46,860 nucleotides of DNA from Candidatus Gastranaerophilales bacterium (GCA_944324055.1 CALUUV010000004.1:1-46860); one strand, 5' to 3'. Numbered from the stretch's first letter, positions 33,858 to 43,588 are shown. Program-made: numbers and translations. The notes: a model not told the origin generated them from the sequence alone.

Positions 33858-36203
33858 ATGCGTGTAGTTAGTAATACCCCAATTTTTGGAGTTCAATCAA
33901 CAAATTTTAAGCAAAATCTTAAGAATCAAAATACAACCCCAACTATTAATCATCAGCCAATTAACCTTAATCATTTAAACCCAGCGAATCGTTCATTGGT
34001 AAAATTTACAGGCTATGGTCCTGATTTTCAACAAACATTAAATGACAATTATTTTAATTTACCAACAGATCCAAAAACTCATAAAGCTTTCCAACCTGAT
34101 GTTTATCAAAAAGCTGCAGCTGAAAATTTATTTAAGGGAAATGACGTTGTTGTAGCCGCTCCAACTGGTACAGGTAAAACTGCAATTGCTCATTATATTA
34201 TACAGAAGAATTTAAAAGAGGGTAAAAAAACATTCTATACTGCACCATTAAAAGCTCTTAGTAATGATAAAGTTAGAGAATTTGAAAAAATATATGGACC
34301 TCAAAATGTTGGATTACTTACAGGGGACAGAAAAATTAATAAAAATGCTCCTGTTGTAATTATGACAACAGAAGTTTATCGTAATATGTTAATGCAAAAT
34401 GCAATGAACAATCATAATCCAATATTAAAAGATTTAAAAACAGTTGTATTTGATGAACTTCATTACTTAAATGATGAAGATAGAGGTGGTGTTTGGGAAC
34501 AATCTATCCTATTTACAAAACCTAAAACACAAATATTAGCACTATCAGGAACTATGGGTAATGCTGATACTGTAACTGATTGGATTGCATCAACAAAAGG
34601 ACATGGATTAGCAGAAAAAGTAACACCGGACGAAGATTATAAAGCTGCAAATACTAAAAAACCTCATACAGTCCTTATTAACGTACCATCAGAAAACAGA
34701 CACGTACCATTAGAATTTACTATAGTAAAATTAGATCACCAAAAATCTAAATATGATAATAAAGGTCATAAACCAGGACAAAATAAAAAAGTATCCAATA
34801 AACCAGCAGAAGAAATTCTTCCTCAAAATGAAGATTATGTTCAAATGGTTGATAAGCTAAAAAAAGGAGACAAACTTCCTGCAATATTCTTCGTATTTAG
34901 TAAACGAAAATCTAAAGACTTATTAAATGAAATGAAATTTAATGGTCCAACATTGACTACTCCTGATGAAGCAAAGAAAATTGCTAAAACTATTCATAAT
35001 TATCAAAAACAAGGCAAGTATTTAGGAGAACTTCTTGACGAAGAAGCACTTACAAGAGGTTATGCTATTCACAACGCAGGTATGCTACCGGAACAAAAAG
35101 AATTAATAGAATCTTTATTCCAACAAAAATTAGTTAAAGTAGCTTTTGCAACAGAAACATTATCTGCAGGTATAAATATGCCAGCAAGAACAACAGTAAT
35201 TTCAAGCTTAATGAAACCTGTTAGTACAAAAGTTAATGAAGAAGGTAAAAGACAACTTGTACCAAATGAATTCCACCAAATGGCAGGACGTGCAGGACGT
35301 CGTGGAATTGATGTAAAGGGTTATACTTATTGTATGGCTTGTAACAATGCACAAGAAAAAGGATTCAAAAAACTTATTGCACAAAAATCAAATGATATTG
35401 AAAGTCACTTAAAAACAGATTTTTCATTCGTAGCAAACGTAGATAAAAACTTTGATAACAAAGAATTCTTAACTAATTTCTATGAAAAATCATTATTTGC
35501 ATATGATAAAGACCCTGGTGTTAGAGCAATGAAAACATCTGCACTTGTAGATGAATTCTATACAAAAGAAAATATTTTAAAAGAAAACGGATTTATTACA
35601 TCTAGCAATAAAGTAACTCCGAAAGGTGAACTTTTAACCAAAATAAATGGATACGAACAAATCCCAGTAATTGATGCAATTTATAATCAACAATTAAAAG
35701 GAATGGATGCTCCTCAATTAGCAGGATATGTTGCAGGACTTGCAATGCTATCAACTGAAGAACAAAAAGGAATGGGTGATGCAATGGTTCCATTTGAAGA
35801 TGAATTACTTGAATCAAAAGCTGGTGATTTATCTGAAAGTGTTCAAGAATATAATACAACTGTCTATCCAATGCTAGGCCAAGAACTTCATCTTAATACA
35901 GATGCAATGAAACATGTTTATACTTGGGCTGATAAGAATGATGAATCTGAACATTCAACTAAAAACTGGCATGACATGTTTAAAGGTGATACTGGATTCA
36001 AGATTAAAGATGAAGGAACATTATTCAAAGAAATAACAATGACTACTGATTTATTAAAACAAATTAGAGATATCGCAGAATTTGCAAAAGATGATTCAGT
36101 AAATGTTCACGATAAAAGATATTATGCAAATCTTCAAGAAACATCACAAGAAGCAATTAATTTAATCAATAGAAAACCTGCTTGCCAAGATGAAGATGCG
36201 TAA
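33858..36203 (+). CDS. Ski2-like DExH helicase
   Basis: A 781-aa superfamily 2 helicase. Walker A is in VVAAPTGTGKTAIA (about 100-112) and Walker B reads VVFDELHYLND (DExH). Motif III is LALSGTMGNAD, motif V VAFATETLSAGINMPARTT, and motif VI HQMAGRAGRRGID. ELHYLND and the MAGRAGRRGxD ending are typical of Ski2/Mtr4-type RNA helicases. The C-terminal ~250 residues are helical, with no arch or zinc motif seen. The start at 33858 fits GGAG seven bases upstream; an ATG at 33843 overlaps that site. The ~55-residue N-terminus (NTPIFGVQSTNFKQN) is polar and Phe-rich. It may act in RNA turnover or ribosome work; not provable here. Confidence 0.88.
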   Translation: MRVVSNTPIFGVQSTNFKQNLKNQNTTPTINHQPINLNHLNPANRSLVKFTGYGPDFQQTLNDNYFNLPTDPKTHKAFQPDVYQKAAAENLFKGNDVVVAAPTGTGKTAIAHYIIQKNLKEGKKTFYTAPLKALSNDKVREFEKIYGPQNVGLLTGDRKINKNAPVVIMTTEVYRNMLMQNAMNNHNPILKDLKTVVFDELHYLNDEDRGGVWEQSILFTKPKTQILALSGTMGNADTVTDWIASTKGHGLAEKVTPDEDYKAANTKKPHTVLINVPSENRHVPLEFTIVKLDHQKSKYDNKGHKPGQNKKVSNKPAEEILPQNEDYVQMVDKLKKGDKLPAIFFVFSKRKSKDLLNEMKFNGPTLTTPDEAKKIAKTIHNYQKQGKYLGELLDEEALTRGYAIHNAGMLPEQKELIESLFQQKLVKVAFATETLSAGINMPARTTVISSLMKPVSTKVNEEGKRQLVPNEFHQMAGRAGRRGIDVKGYTYCMACNNAQEKGFKKLIAQKSNDIESHLKTDFSFVANVDKNFDNKEFLTNFYEKSLFAYDKDPGVRAMKTSALVDEFYTKENILKENGFITSSNKVTPKGELLTKINGYEQIPVIDAIYNQQLKGMDAPQLAGYVAGLAMLSTEEQKGMGDAMVPFEDELLESKAGDLSESVQEYNTTVYPMLGQELHLNTDAMKHVYTWADKNDESEHSTKNWHDMFKGDTGFKIKDEGTLFKEITMTTDLLKQIRDIAEFAKDDSVNVHDKRYYANLQETSQEAINLINRKPACQDEDA

Positions 36204-36226
36204 ATAACGATAAAATAATAATTGTA

Positions 36227-36262
36227 TAAAAAATACGGGTAGGTTTAATACCCGTATTTTTT
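36227..36262. terminator. Bidirectional terminator between helicase and HEAT genes
   Basis: AAATACGGGTA / TACCCGTATTT, 11-bp stem, seven-base loop, T-run on both strands. It serves the converging genes ending at 36203 and 36286. Confidence 0.85.
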
Positions 36263-36285
36263 ATATCTCCCAAAATTAAGCAATA

Positions 36286-36642
36286 CTAGCTTAATGATAA
36301 TAAAGATTTCACTGAACGAGCATTTTCACGAACTTCTTCGTCTGAATGCATATTAATAGTGTCATCTAAAATTCTTATAGCTTCTGATTTATTCTCAAGA
36401 TTTAAAATTTCATTAATAGTTGACATAGCAACAACAGGGCTCATATCATTGATACCTTTACCTTTGTTGATAATAACAACTTTTAAAGCATCATGAATAT
36501 TTTTTCTTACTAGTACTTGAGAAGTTAATTCTCTTACTTCGTCATCTTGAGAATTAGTTCCTAATTCTTCTAATACTGCGATTGCTTCTGTATCTTCGTG
36601 TTTGCCTAATGTTTCAATAATTTTTCTTACTTTTTTATTCAT
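36286..36642 (-). CDS. Small HEAT-repeat-like protein
   Basis: A 118-aa all-helical protein made of about three HEAT/PBS-lyase-like repeats. The repeating pattern is a helix ending in a D-x-E-V-R-E element: SQDDEVRELTSQVL near residue 33 and HSDEEVRENARSVK near residue 103. There is no catalytic motif, so it is likely a protein-binding adaptor. The ATG overlaps the stop of the upstream gene (TAATG), meaning coupled translation and probably a functional partnership with that 190-aa protein. AAGGAGG lies about 10 bases upstream. Confidence 0.7.
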   Translation of the reverse strand: MNKKVRKIIETLGKHEDTEAIAVLEELGTNSQDDEVRELTSQVLVRKNIHDALKVVIINKGKGINDMSPVVAMSTINEILNLENKSEAIRILDDTINMHSDEEVRENARSVKSLLSLS

Positions 36643-37214
36643 TATGCAACCTCCTTAGATACTTTTCTTGCTGCTTCAATTTTATTTTCTTCTAACCAAG
36701 TTGATTTTAAGTCAGCAACTGAAGCTTTAGTACTAATTTGATGCATATTTAAAATTTTTACAGCATCCTTTGCTTCTTCTTTATGTTCTTTATGAACATG
36801 CAATTTTTCTAAATTTTCTGAAATTTTATTTGATACATTTTTTCCAATTTCATTAACTTTTTGTGGAACTGATTTAATAGCTAAAATTGTGTTATTAATA
36901 CCAGCTTTTACATTTCTAGCAAAATTAACGATTGGTTGTGATATTTTATGTCCAAAGTTAGATACAGCTGCTACTACTGATGCTGACATCATTTTTAATT
37001 TGCTAGCTTCTTTTACTTTTTTAGTTTGGAAAAGGTCTGCAGATATTAATGCACTACCTTTAAATACTCTTCCTGAAAAACTATTATGTTCAAATGGATT
37101 TGTAGATGTTGATTTACGAGTAAATGGTGAAGCAACTTTACTTGCTATATTTGCTCCTATTGCTCTTATTCCCATAGGATTATATCCTTTCTTTTTCTCT
37201 AGTGTTTCACACAT
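36642..37214 (-). CDS. Unknown basic helical protein paired with HEAT protein
   Basis: A 190-aa protein, unrecognised. The first ~50 residues are Ser/Thr/Asn/Phe-rich (STNPFEHNSFSGRVFKG). The rest is basic and helical with weak hydrophobic stretches, and a His/Lys/Glu-rich section (LHVHKEHKEEAKDA) near 140. Two starts are possible. ATG 37214 lies seven bases after a TATGAT -10 box (leaderless geometry seen elsewhere here). ATG 37175 (MGIRAIG) has AAAGGA nine bases upstream. I list the longer form. It overlaps the HEAT gene by one base, so the products are probably partners. Confidence 0.6.
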   Translation of the reverse strand: MCETLEKKKGYNPMGIRAIGANIASKVASPFTRKSTSTNPFEHNSFSGRVFKGSALISADLFQTKKVKEASKLKMMSASVVAAVSNFGHKISQPIVNFARNVKAGINNTILAIKSVPQKVNEIGKNVSNKISENLEKLHVHKEHKEEAKDAVKILNMHQISTKASVADLKSTWLEENKIEAARKVSKEVA

Positions 37215-37221
37215 CTAGGAT

Positions 37222-37227
37222 ATCATA
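37222..37227 (-). promoter_or_regulatory. -10 box upstream of the 190-aa gene
   Basis: TATGAT on the minus strand, seven bases before ATG 37214, again with no Shine-Dalgarno for that ATG. Confidence 0.4.
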
Positions 37228-37358
37228 GCAATATTTTTCTAAATCATCTTTTGAGAGGATTATCCACCATATACCAAAGTTTGATAATAAATATTGAGAA
37301 AATAGTACTAAAACCTATATAAAATAAGGATTACAAACAAATTGTTCAAACTCTATAT

Positions 37359-37391
37359 AAAAATACAGACTATACCATTGTATAGTCTGTA
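37359..37391 (-). terminator. Terminator of glycosyltransferase gene
   Basis: TACAGACTATAC / GTATAGTCTGTA, 12-bp perfect stem with a four-base loop, then five Ts on the minus strand. Confidence 0.85.
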
Positions 37392-37404
37392 TCATTATTT
37401 TGTA

Positions 37405-38310
37405 TTATGAAATATCCCATTTTTGAAAAGGATATGTTAAGAACAACTTCCAATGATAAATAAATCTAACTCTATGTGACTTAATCGTATTGTACCAATA
37501 TACAAGAACATTCTTTTTAAATTTCTCAAATTGATACCTTAATTCTTTATACATTTTCTTTCTAACTAAAAATTCTTTTATAAGGTTCATAATTTTAAAT
37601 AAGTCTAATTTTTTGATATCCTCTTTAAAACCTTTCTGGGTATTTTCTCTATGAACTAAAAGAGGTTGTCTCAACAAACTAATATTTGAAGCAGACATAT
37701 ATGCTTGAATAAAGAACAAATATTGTTCGTAGTTCAAACCTTTTATAAAAGATATATTTTTTCTTTCTAAAAATTCTCTTCTAAACATTTTAGTTAAAGG
37801 ATTTGGAGAAATATTAAACATAAAGTCATATGTTTCTTGAGGAGAAAAGCTTCTATTATCGTAATCTTCAGAAAATTCTTTTAGAGGAAATTCTTCATCA
37901 AAAAACTCCATAGTTAAAGGATTAAAATTAGTCAATGAAAATAAAACAATATCAGATTCGTATTCTTTAGCATTTTTATACAATTTTTCAATCATATCTG
38001 TTTTTGCATAATCATCACTGTTCATAAATAATATGTACTCACCGCGAGCCAGATATCTTCCTTTATTTCTTGTAAGAGCTCTACCTAAATGTTCTTGAGT
38101 TATAATCTTAACCCTATCATCTTTTCTCATATAATCTTCTATAATTTTTTGAGACTTGTCTTTTGAAGCATCATTAACACAAACAATTTCAATATCAGAA
38201 AAAGTTTGTGATAATAAACTATCAATACATTGTTTCAATGTTTTTTCAGCATTATACACAGGTATAATAACTGATACTCTTGGTGGTTTTATTGAATCTG
38301 TAACTATCAT
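37405..38310 (-). CDS. Family 2 glycosyltransferase
   Basis: A 301-aa GT-A fold transferase that adds sugars to cell-surface glycans. SVIIPVYNAEKTLKQCIDSLLSQTF begins the nucleotide-sugar domain, and VNDASKDKSQ, LGRALTRNKG and the metal-binding LFMNSDDYA follow. The C-terminal third is basic with aromatic residues (LVYWYNTIKSHRVRFIYHW) and may contact the membrane. GGGAG precedes the ATG. It stands alone with its own terminator, with no linked polysaccharide genes, so donor and acceptor are unknown. Confidence 0.9.
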   Translation of the reverse strand: MIVTDSIKPPRVSVIIPVYNAEKTLKQCIDSLLSQTFSDIEIVCVNDASKDKSQKIIEDYMRKDDRVKIITQEHLGRALTRNKGRYLARGEYILFMNSDDYAKTDMIEKLYKNAKEYESDIVLFSLTNFNPLTMEFFDEEFPLKEFSEDYDNRSFSPQETYDFMFNISPNPLTKMFRREFLERKNISFIKGLNYEQYLFFIQAYMSASNISLLRQPLLVHRENTQKGFKEDIKKLDLFKIMNLIKEFLVRKKMYKELRYQFEKFKKNVLVYWYNTIKSHRVRFIYHWKLFLTYPFQKWDIS

Positions 38311-38435
38311 TTTATTTATACTCCCTAATTCAATTATCTATTTATTTTTATTTTCATGCAATTTGTAACATTTTTTTTAATAAAATAGCAAATTATTTTT
38401 TTATGGACTTTAAAACTAAAGTAAAGGAAATTATT

Positions 38436-38765
38436 ATGCATATACATCAAAACAAATTTACAAACGGAATAAAACCTGCAGCAAAATTTGTAGGTAAAAA
38501 ATCTTTTGAATTAGCTAAAAAAATTGTCCCAGGAATTGTTATGATGACTTGTTCTTTTACAATAGGTCATATGATGAATAAACCGTCATCACAACAAAGT
38601 CATTTACCTAAAAGCCTAGATGCGAATTGGGCATATCAAGCAGGTCAACAAAGAATTAGAGATAGCTTACAAATTGTTGAATTAAAACAAAAACTTGCAG
38701 CAGATTCTGTAAAAATTTACGAACTTACTAAAAAAGCCGGACTAGATAAAGCTATTAAGAAATAA
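38436..38765 (+). CDS. Small membrane-anchored unknown protein
   Basis: A 109-aa protein with one hydrophobic helix (about residues 32-48, VPGIVMMTCSFTIGHMM) after a basic N-terminus. A C-terminal coiled coil follows (RIRDSLQIVELKQKLAADSVKIYELTKKAG). The start is placed at 38436 because AAAGGAAA lies before it. An in-frame ATG at 38403 lacks a ribosome site. It overlaps the end of rimO by 11 bases on the opposite strand. No family is recognised. Confidence 0.6.
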   Translation: MHIHQNKFTNGIKPAAKFVGKKSFELAKKIVPGIVMMTCSFTIGHMMNKPSSQQSHLPKSLDANWAYQAGQQRIRDSLQIVELKQKLAADSVKIYELTKKAGLDKAIKK

Positions 38766-40059
38766 TTTCACCAATTAAATCATATTCATAGCAATCAGTT
38801 ATTTTAACTTGTTCTATATCTCCTGGAACAACAGGTTTATCTGTTTTTATATAAACAACTCCATCAACCTCTGGTGCATCATATTGACTTCTTGCTATAA
38901 CCATTCCATCATCAGTAAAACTTTCAATAATACAATCTAAAGTTTTACCAATAAATGATTCATTTATTTCTTTTGAAATAGTTTGTTGAAGTAACATCAA
39001 TTTTTTATGACGTTCGTTCATTACTTTTTTAGGTACTAAAGGTTTTATTTTATAAGACGGAGTTCCTTTTTCTCTTGAATACTTAAATACCCCCATCTTA
39101 TTAAACCTCATTTCTTTTACAAAATTATAAAGATGTTCAAATTGTTCTTCGGTTTCACCAGGGTATCCAACAATGAAAGCAGTTCTTATGGCAACGTTAG
39201 GAATTCTATTTCTAATATTTTGAACCAACTCTCTATAATCAAATGATGGTCTGCACATAGATTTCAACATTTCAGGATGAGAATGTTGTAAAGGAATATC
39301 TACATATTTAACAACTTTATCTAATTTAGCTATTGTGTCTAACAATTCATCTGACATATTTGTCGGATATGCGTACATAATTCTTATCCAACAAAGATTA
39401 TCTATTTTATTTAATTCTTCTAAGAGTTCTTTTAGCATTGGTTTTCCATACAAATCAATGCCATAGTATGTTGTATCTTGAGCAATTAGAATTATTTCAT
39501 TAACCCCTTTTGATACAAGTTGTTTAGCCTCTTCTACAATATTTTCAATACTTCTTGAATGGTAATCACCTCTTAGGTAAGGTATTACACAATAACCACA
39601 TCTATAATTACATCCATCAGCAATTTTTAGATATGAACTTGCCCCAACTGTAATTTGTTGTCTTTCAATATTTTCTGGATAAATATAATTTGGTTTGTCT
39701 GAAACTTGATTAGTAAAATTAGTATCAATATTTTTTAAAACATCAATAAGTTTTTCAATATCAGTTGGACCTATCATGCCAGCAATTTCTGGAATAGCTT
39801 GTTTAAGTTCGTCTTTGTGTTTTTGAGGAAGACAACCTGCAGCGATAACTTTTTTACCTTCTTCAACCATTTCTAAAATCGAATGAATAGATTCACGTTC
39901 TGCATCATTAATAAAAGAACAAGTATTAACGATAACAACATCTGATTCAGATTCATCAAGAGTAATCTCATAACCATTTTGAGCTAGAAGTCCTAGCATA
40001 AGTTCTGAATCAACTAAATTTTTTGCACAACCGTGACTTATTAAAGCTATTTTTTTCAT
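38755..40059 (-). CDS. rimO: Ribosomal protein S12 methylthiotransferase RimO
   Basis: A 434-aa radical SAM enzyme that methylthiolates an Asp of ribosomal protein S12. The N-terminal cluster Cys residues are in SHGCAKNLVDSE, VNTCSF and AAGCLPQ. The radical SAM motif is in DGCNYRCGYCVIP, with CxxxCxxC. IPLQHSHPEMLKSMCRP is the RimO-type signature, and a C-terminal TRAM domain (about 370-434, with VDGVVYIKTD) completes it. The SHGCAKN start and ISxSxP-type features favour RimO over MiaB. Normal length; the ATG has only a weak ribosome site. Confidence 0.94.
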   Translation of the reverse strand: MKKIALISHGCAKNLVDSELMLGLLAQNGYEITLDESESDVVIVNTCSFINDAERESIHSILEMVEEGKKVIAAGCLPQKHKDELKQAIPEIAGMIGPTDIEKLIDVLKNIDTNFTNQVSDKPNYIYPENIERQQITVGASSYLKIADGCNYRCGYCVIPYLRGDYHSRSIENIVEEAKQLVSKGVNEIILIAQDTTYYGIDLYGKPMLKELLEELNKIDNLCWIRIMYAYPTNMSDELLDTIAKLDKVVKYVDIPLQHSHPEMLKSMCRPSFDYRELVQNIRNRIPNVAIRTAFIVGYPGETEEQFEHLYNFVKEMRFNKMGVFKYSREKGTPSYKIKPLVPKKVMNERHKKLMLLQQTISKEINESFIGKTLDCIIESFTDDGMVIARSQYDAPEVDGVVYIKTDKPVVPGDIEQVKITDCYEYDLIGEIIS

Positions 40060-40142
40060 AAAAATAATTTATCATAAACGAATTCAAATTTCACATCTTA
40101 TCAAAATGTAAATGTGGGGGTTTAAAAGATTTATGATTGCGA

Positions 40143-40148
40143 TAAAAT
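40143..40148 (+). promoter_or_regulatory. -10 box of leaderless TPR gene
   Basis: TAAAAT ends exactly six bases before the ATG at 40155, with no Shine-Dalgarno. Confidence 0.55.
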
Positions 40149-40154
40149 AGACAT

Positions 40155-42293
40155 ATGAAAAGAAAGAGTATTGCTTTAGCTTGTATATTATCTTTAATGC
40201 TTGCCTCTCCAGTTCTCGCAGATTTTAGAGAACACTATGAAGCAGGACAACAATATCTTTATCAATCACAATATTCAAGTTCTATTGATGAATTCAAAAA
40301 AGCACTAAGAATTAATCCTCTTGATAATTCTGCAAGGATTGGGATTGTAAATGCCTATCTTGCAAGAGGAACTTACTATGCAAACAAAGCTAATAACTAT
40401 ACTAGTGCAGCAAATGATTTTAGAAGTGCATTATTTTATATAAAGTATTATCAAAAAGATAACGATATAGAAAATACTTTTTCAACAGCTACATCAGCAG
40501 CTAATAGCCTGAATTACTGTTTAAAACAAATAGGTTTTGATTACTCTCCGGAATCAAGATACAACAAAGGCGACCAACTAAGAACAGAAGGACAATTACC
40601 TGCTGCGATATATGAATTTGAACAAATTCGTTCTAACCCTAAATTTAAGAAAAATGTTACTGCACAAATTGCAGATATGGTAAAACTTCTAGGTAATAAT
40701 GATAGAGCAACAGATTATTATAAAGAAGCAGTAAAATTAGACCCGCATAATGGTCCGCTATTACTAAGATATGCAAGACTTCTTGATAAATTAGGCAGAG
40801 AAGATGAAGCAGTTCAACAATATAATACGGCTCTAGCTGAAGGAGATAATGATCCTGAAATTCTTTATGCAATGGAAAGGATTTATTACAAAAAACTTGA
40901 TGCAAACCCTAAAGATCCAGAGCTTAATGCAAATATTGGTGCGATTAAACAAAAACAAGGTAATTATGTAGATGCGCTTGTGTATTATAAAAAAGCAGAA
41001 GAATATAGTGCATCTTCATCTGATGTTAATTCAAAAATAAATACAAGACTAAATATAGGAACTCTTTTCCAAGTACAAAAAAATTATACAAAAGCACTTG
41101 AAGTATATAAATCAATTCTTACAGAATATCCAGATAATTTAAATGCCAATTTATATGCTGCACAATGCTTGGAATTAATGGGAGAAAACGCAAAAGCAAT
41201 AGATGCTTATGAAAAAGTGCTCTCACTTGATCCTACAAATAGTACTATCAGACAACAAATTGTTACTTTAAAACGTAATTCAATGACTCCTGAAGAATTA
41301 CTTGCAAGTATTGAAAACAACTCACAAGTTGATAAAACTATGGTTGGTATGATGTATGATTATGCTCTTGAATACCATAAAAAGAATGACGTTAATAATG
41401 CAATCAAATTTTATCAAGGTGTTTTAAAATTTGATAAAACAAAACCTGATGTTTATACAAACATAGCTCTTTGTTATGCAGAAAAGAAAGATTATAAATC
41501 AGCTAAAGAGATTTTAACAACAGCAAAGCAAAGATTCCCAAATAATAAAACAATTCAAACAACTTTAGATAACTTAAATAGTACAATGATAGCTCAGTCT
41601 GCAAATGATGCCTATGAAGCATATGCTAAAAAAGATTATCAAAAAGCGATTCAATTATACTCAGCAGTAAATCCTGCAACAAAAGATTCTTTATTAGGTA
41701 TCGCAGCATCCTATGAAGGATTACAAAATTCTGACAAAGCAATTGAATACTATAAAAAAGCTCTTAATTTAGAACCTAATAATGCAGATATCGCATACAG
41801 TATTGGGGCATTATATGCAAACAAAGAAGAATGGTATAACGCAAAATCATATTTAAATAAAGCTGTAACTTTAAATCCAAACAATAATGATGCAAAAACA
41901 GCATTAAATGATATCAAAAAAGTTACAAGCCAAATTCAAGTTCAAAAAGGAGCAGAATTATTTAATGCAACAAAATACGATGAAGCACTAAAAGCATTCA
42001 CTCAAGCAATTACAGATGATAATACAAACTCTGATGCATATTATTATAGAGGAATGATTTATGATGCAAAAAACCAACGTAATCTTGCAATAAATGATTA
42101 TAAAAAAGCTGTTCAATATAATCCTCAACAATATCTAGCAAACTACTTAATCGCAGTAGACTATGATATTATTGGGCAATATAAAAACGCATTAGATTTT
42201 TACAAAAAATTTGCGCAACAATACACAACAGAAGATGAATATTTAAAATACACCAAAACAAGAGTTCAAGAATTAGCGAAATATGGAAATTAA
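40155..42293 (+). CDS. Exported TPR-repeat protein
   Basis: A 712-aa protein with a Sec signal peptide (KRKS, hydrophobic core, cleavage after PVLA at about residue 22). At least a dozen tetratricopeptide repeats follow. Clear ones are FDKAL-like units such as YQSQYSSSIDEFKKALRINP, GENAKAIDAYEKVLSLDP, NSDKAIEYYKKALNLEP and NQRNLAINDYKKAVQYNP. The mature protein is probably periplasmic and acts as a scaffold, perhaps in envelope or pilus assembly. It overlaps dusB by 11 bases. The transcript appears leaderless. Confidence 0.88.
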   Translation: MKRKSIALACILSLMLASPVLADFREHYEAGQQYLYQSQYSSSIDEFKKALRINPLDNSARIGIVNAYLARGTYYANKANNYTSAANDFRSALFYIKYYQKDNDIENTFSTATSAANSLNYCLKQIGFDYSPESRYNKGDQLRTEGQLPAAIYEFEQIRSNPKFKKNVTAQIADMVKLLGNNDRATDYYKEAVKLDPHNGPLLLRYARLLDKLGREDEAVQQYNTALAEGDNDPEILYAMERIYYKKLDANPKDPELNANIGAIKQKQGNYVDALVYYKKAEEYSASSSDVNSKINTRLNIGTLFQVQKNYTKALEVYKSILTEYPDNLNANLYAAQCLELMGENAKAIDAYEKVLSLDPTNSTIRQQIVTLKRNSMTPEELLASIENNSQVDKTMVGMMYDYALEYHKKNDVNNAIKFYQGVLKFDKTKPDVYTNIALCYAEKKDYKSAKEILTTAKQRFPNNKTIQTTLDNLNSTMIAQSANDAYEAYAKKDYQKAIQLYSAVNPATKDSLLGIAASYEGLQNSDKAIEYYKKALNLEPNNADIAYSIGALYANKEEWYNAKSYLNKAVTLNPNNNDAKTALNDIKKVTSQIQVQKGAELFNATKYDEALKAFTQAITDDNTNSDAYYYRGMIYDAKNQRNLAINDYKKAVQYNPQQYLANYLIAVDYDIIGQYKNALDFYKKFAQQYTTEDEYLKYTKTRVQELAKYGN

Positions 42294-43263
42294 AGATATA
42301 CTGAAACAAACAAGAGTTTCACTAGCACCAATGGCTGGAATTACAGATTATGTATTAAGAACCCTTATCAGAGAACAATCAAAAACCTGTATATTAACAA
42401 CAGAAATGATAAGCTCTGAAGCTCTTCATAATGTCAAAGAAACAGATATGACCAAACGAGATGAAAACCATTCGCCAATTATTTACCAATTAAGTGGTCA
42501 TAAACCAGAATTAATGGCAGAAGGTGCAAAATATCTTGAACCAATGGCAGATGTTATTGATATAAATATGGGTTGTCCAGTAAATAAAGTTGTAAAAGGT
42601 CAAGATGGAAGCGCTTTAATGAAAAATCCATCTCTTGCTTATGATATTGTACAAGCCGTAAAAGAAAGCATTAATATACCTGTAAGTGTAAAATTTCGAT
42701 TAGGATATACACAAGAAACAATGAATTTTGTACCATACGGGCAATATATGCAAGAAGCAGGAGCAGAATTTATAACAATACATGGAAGAACTAGAAACCA
42801 AATGTATTCAGGAAAGGCTGATTGGAAAAAAATCAGAGAGCTAAAAGAGAATGTTGATATTCCTGTTTTTGCAAATGGCGATGTAGTATCCATCGATAGC
42901 GCTATACAATGTCTTGAAGAATCAGGAGCAGACGGTGTTGCAATAGGTCGTGGAGCATTAGGAGATGTAACTTTAATCGCAAGAATAGAACATTACCTAA
43001 ATACCGGAGAAAAATTACCACCACCAACTTTGGCAGAAAAAATTGAAACAATGAAAAAGCATCTTGATATGGAAATAGAACTTAGAGGCGAAAAAGTCGG
43101 ATTAAAATTTGTAAGAAAATTTTATCCATTCTATATTTCAGGTGTTCCAAATGCAGCAAAATACAGAAGCAAACTTGTTGTAATGGACGATTACAAAGAA
43201 ATCATAGAAGCATTAGACTATATAAAAAATAATCACTCAAACCCTATTTCCAGTATGGTTTAA
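42283..43263 (+). CDS. dusB: tRNA-dihydrouridine synthase
   Basis: A 326-aa FMN-dependent Dus enzyme that reduces uridine in the tRNA D loop. LAPMAGITDYVLRTLIRE begins the TIM barrel. INMGCPVNKVVKGQDGSALMKNP includes the catalytic Cys, and VKFRLGY, ITIHGRTRNQMYSG, VFANGDV and VAIGRGALGD (FMN phosphate site) are all present. The C-terminal helical domain covers about 245-326. Best match is DusB type. It overlaps the TPR gene and is probably translated by coupling. It ends 20 bases inside the convergent HAD-like gene. Confidence 0.94.
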   Translation: MEIKDILKQTRVSLAPMAGITDYVLRTLIREQSKTCILTTEMISSEALHNVKETDMTKRDENHSPIIYQLSGHKPELMAEGAKYLEPMADVIDINMGCPVNKVVKGQDGSALMKNPSLAYDIVQAVKESINIPVSVKFRLGYTQETMNFVPYGQYMQEAGAEFITIHGRTRNQMYSGKADWKKIRELKENVDIPVFANGDVVSIDSAIQCLEESGADGVAIGRGALGDVTLIARIEHYLNTGEKLPPPTLAEKIETMKKHLDMEIELRGEKVGLKFVRKFYPFYISGVPNAAKYRSKLVVMDDYKEIIEALDYIKNNHSNPISSMV

Positions 43264-43588
43264 AATTTATAATTTTATTAAAAGTTTCCTCATAATTTCC
43301 ATTAAAATTTATAGCTCTATCATCCAGAAAAATTGATGAAAATTTATTTTTAATATTTGTAATATTAAAAATATACTTTTCTAAATCATTATTTTTTAAC
43401 CAATTTTTAACTAATAATTCATCTCTTACAGTATAAATTTCTATTCTGAAATATTTTGATAAGTTTTCAATAAATTCATAAGCTCCAACTCTAATTGATG
43501 GAATAAAGTCATTTTTATAATCTCCATTATAATTATTTAAAACGCCATCTAAATCTATTGATATTATTTTTTTAGAATTTTTATTCAA
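43244..43588 (-). CDS. Short HAD-like phosphatase
   Basis: A 114-aa minimal HAD-superfamily protein. Motif I is ISIDLDGVLNNY (Asp nucleophile and acid Asp), EIYTVRDE stands for motif II, and IFLDDRAINFNG gives the motif IV Asp pair. The length is far below most HAD enzymes, without a cap domain, which suits large or polymeric substrates. The start is TTG with AAGGAG six bases upstream. It overlaps the 3' end of dusB by 20 bases on the opposite strand. Substrate unknown. Confidence 0.75.
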   Translation of the reverse strand: MNKNSKKIISIDLDGVLNNYNGDYKNDFIPSIRVGAYEFIENLSKYFRIEIYTVRDELLVKNWLKNNDLEKYIFNITNIKNKFSSIFLDDRAINFNGNYEETFNKIINFKPYWK

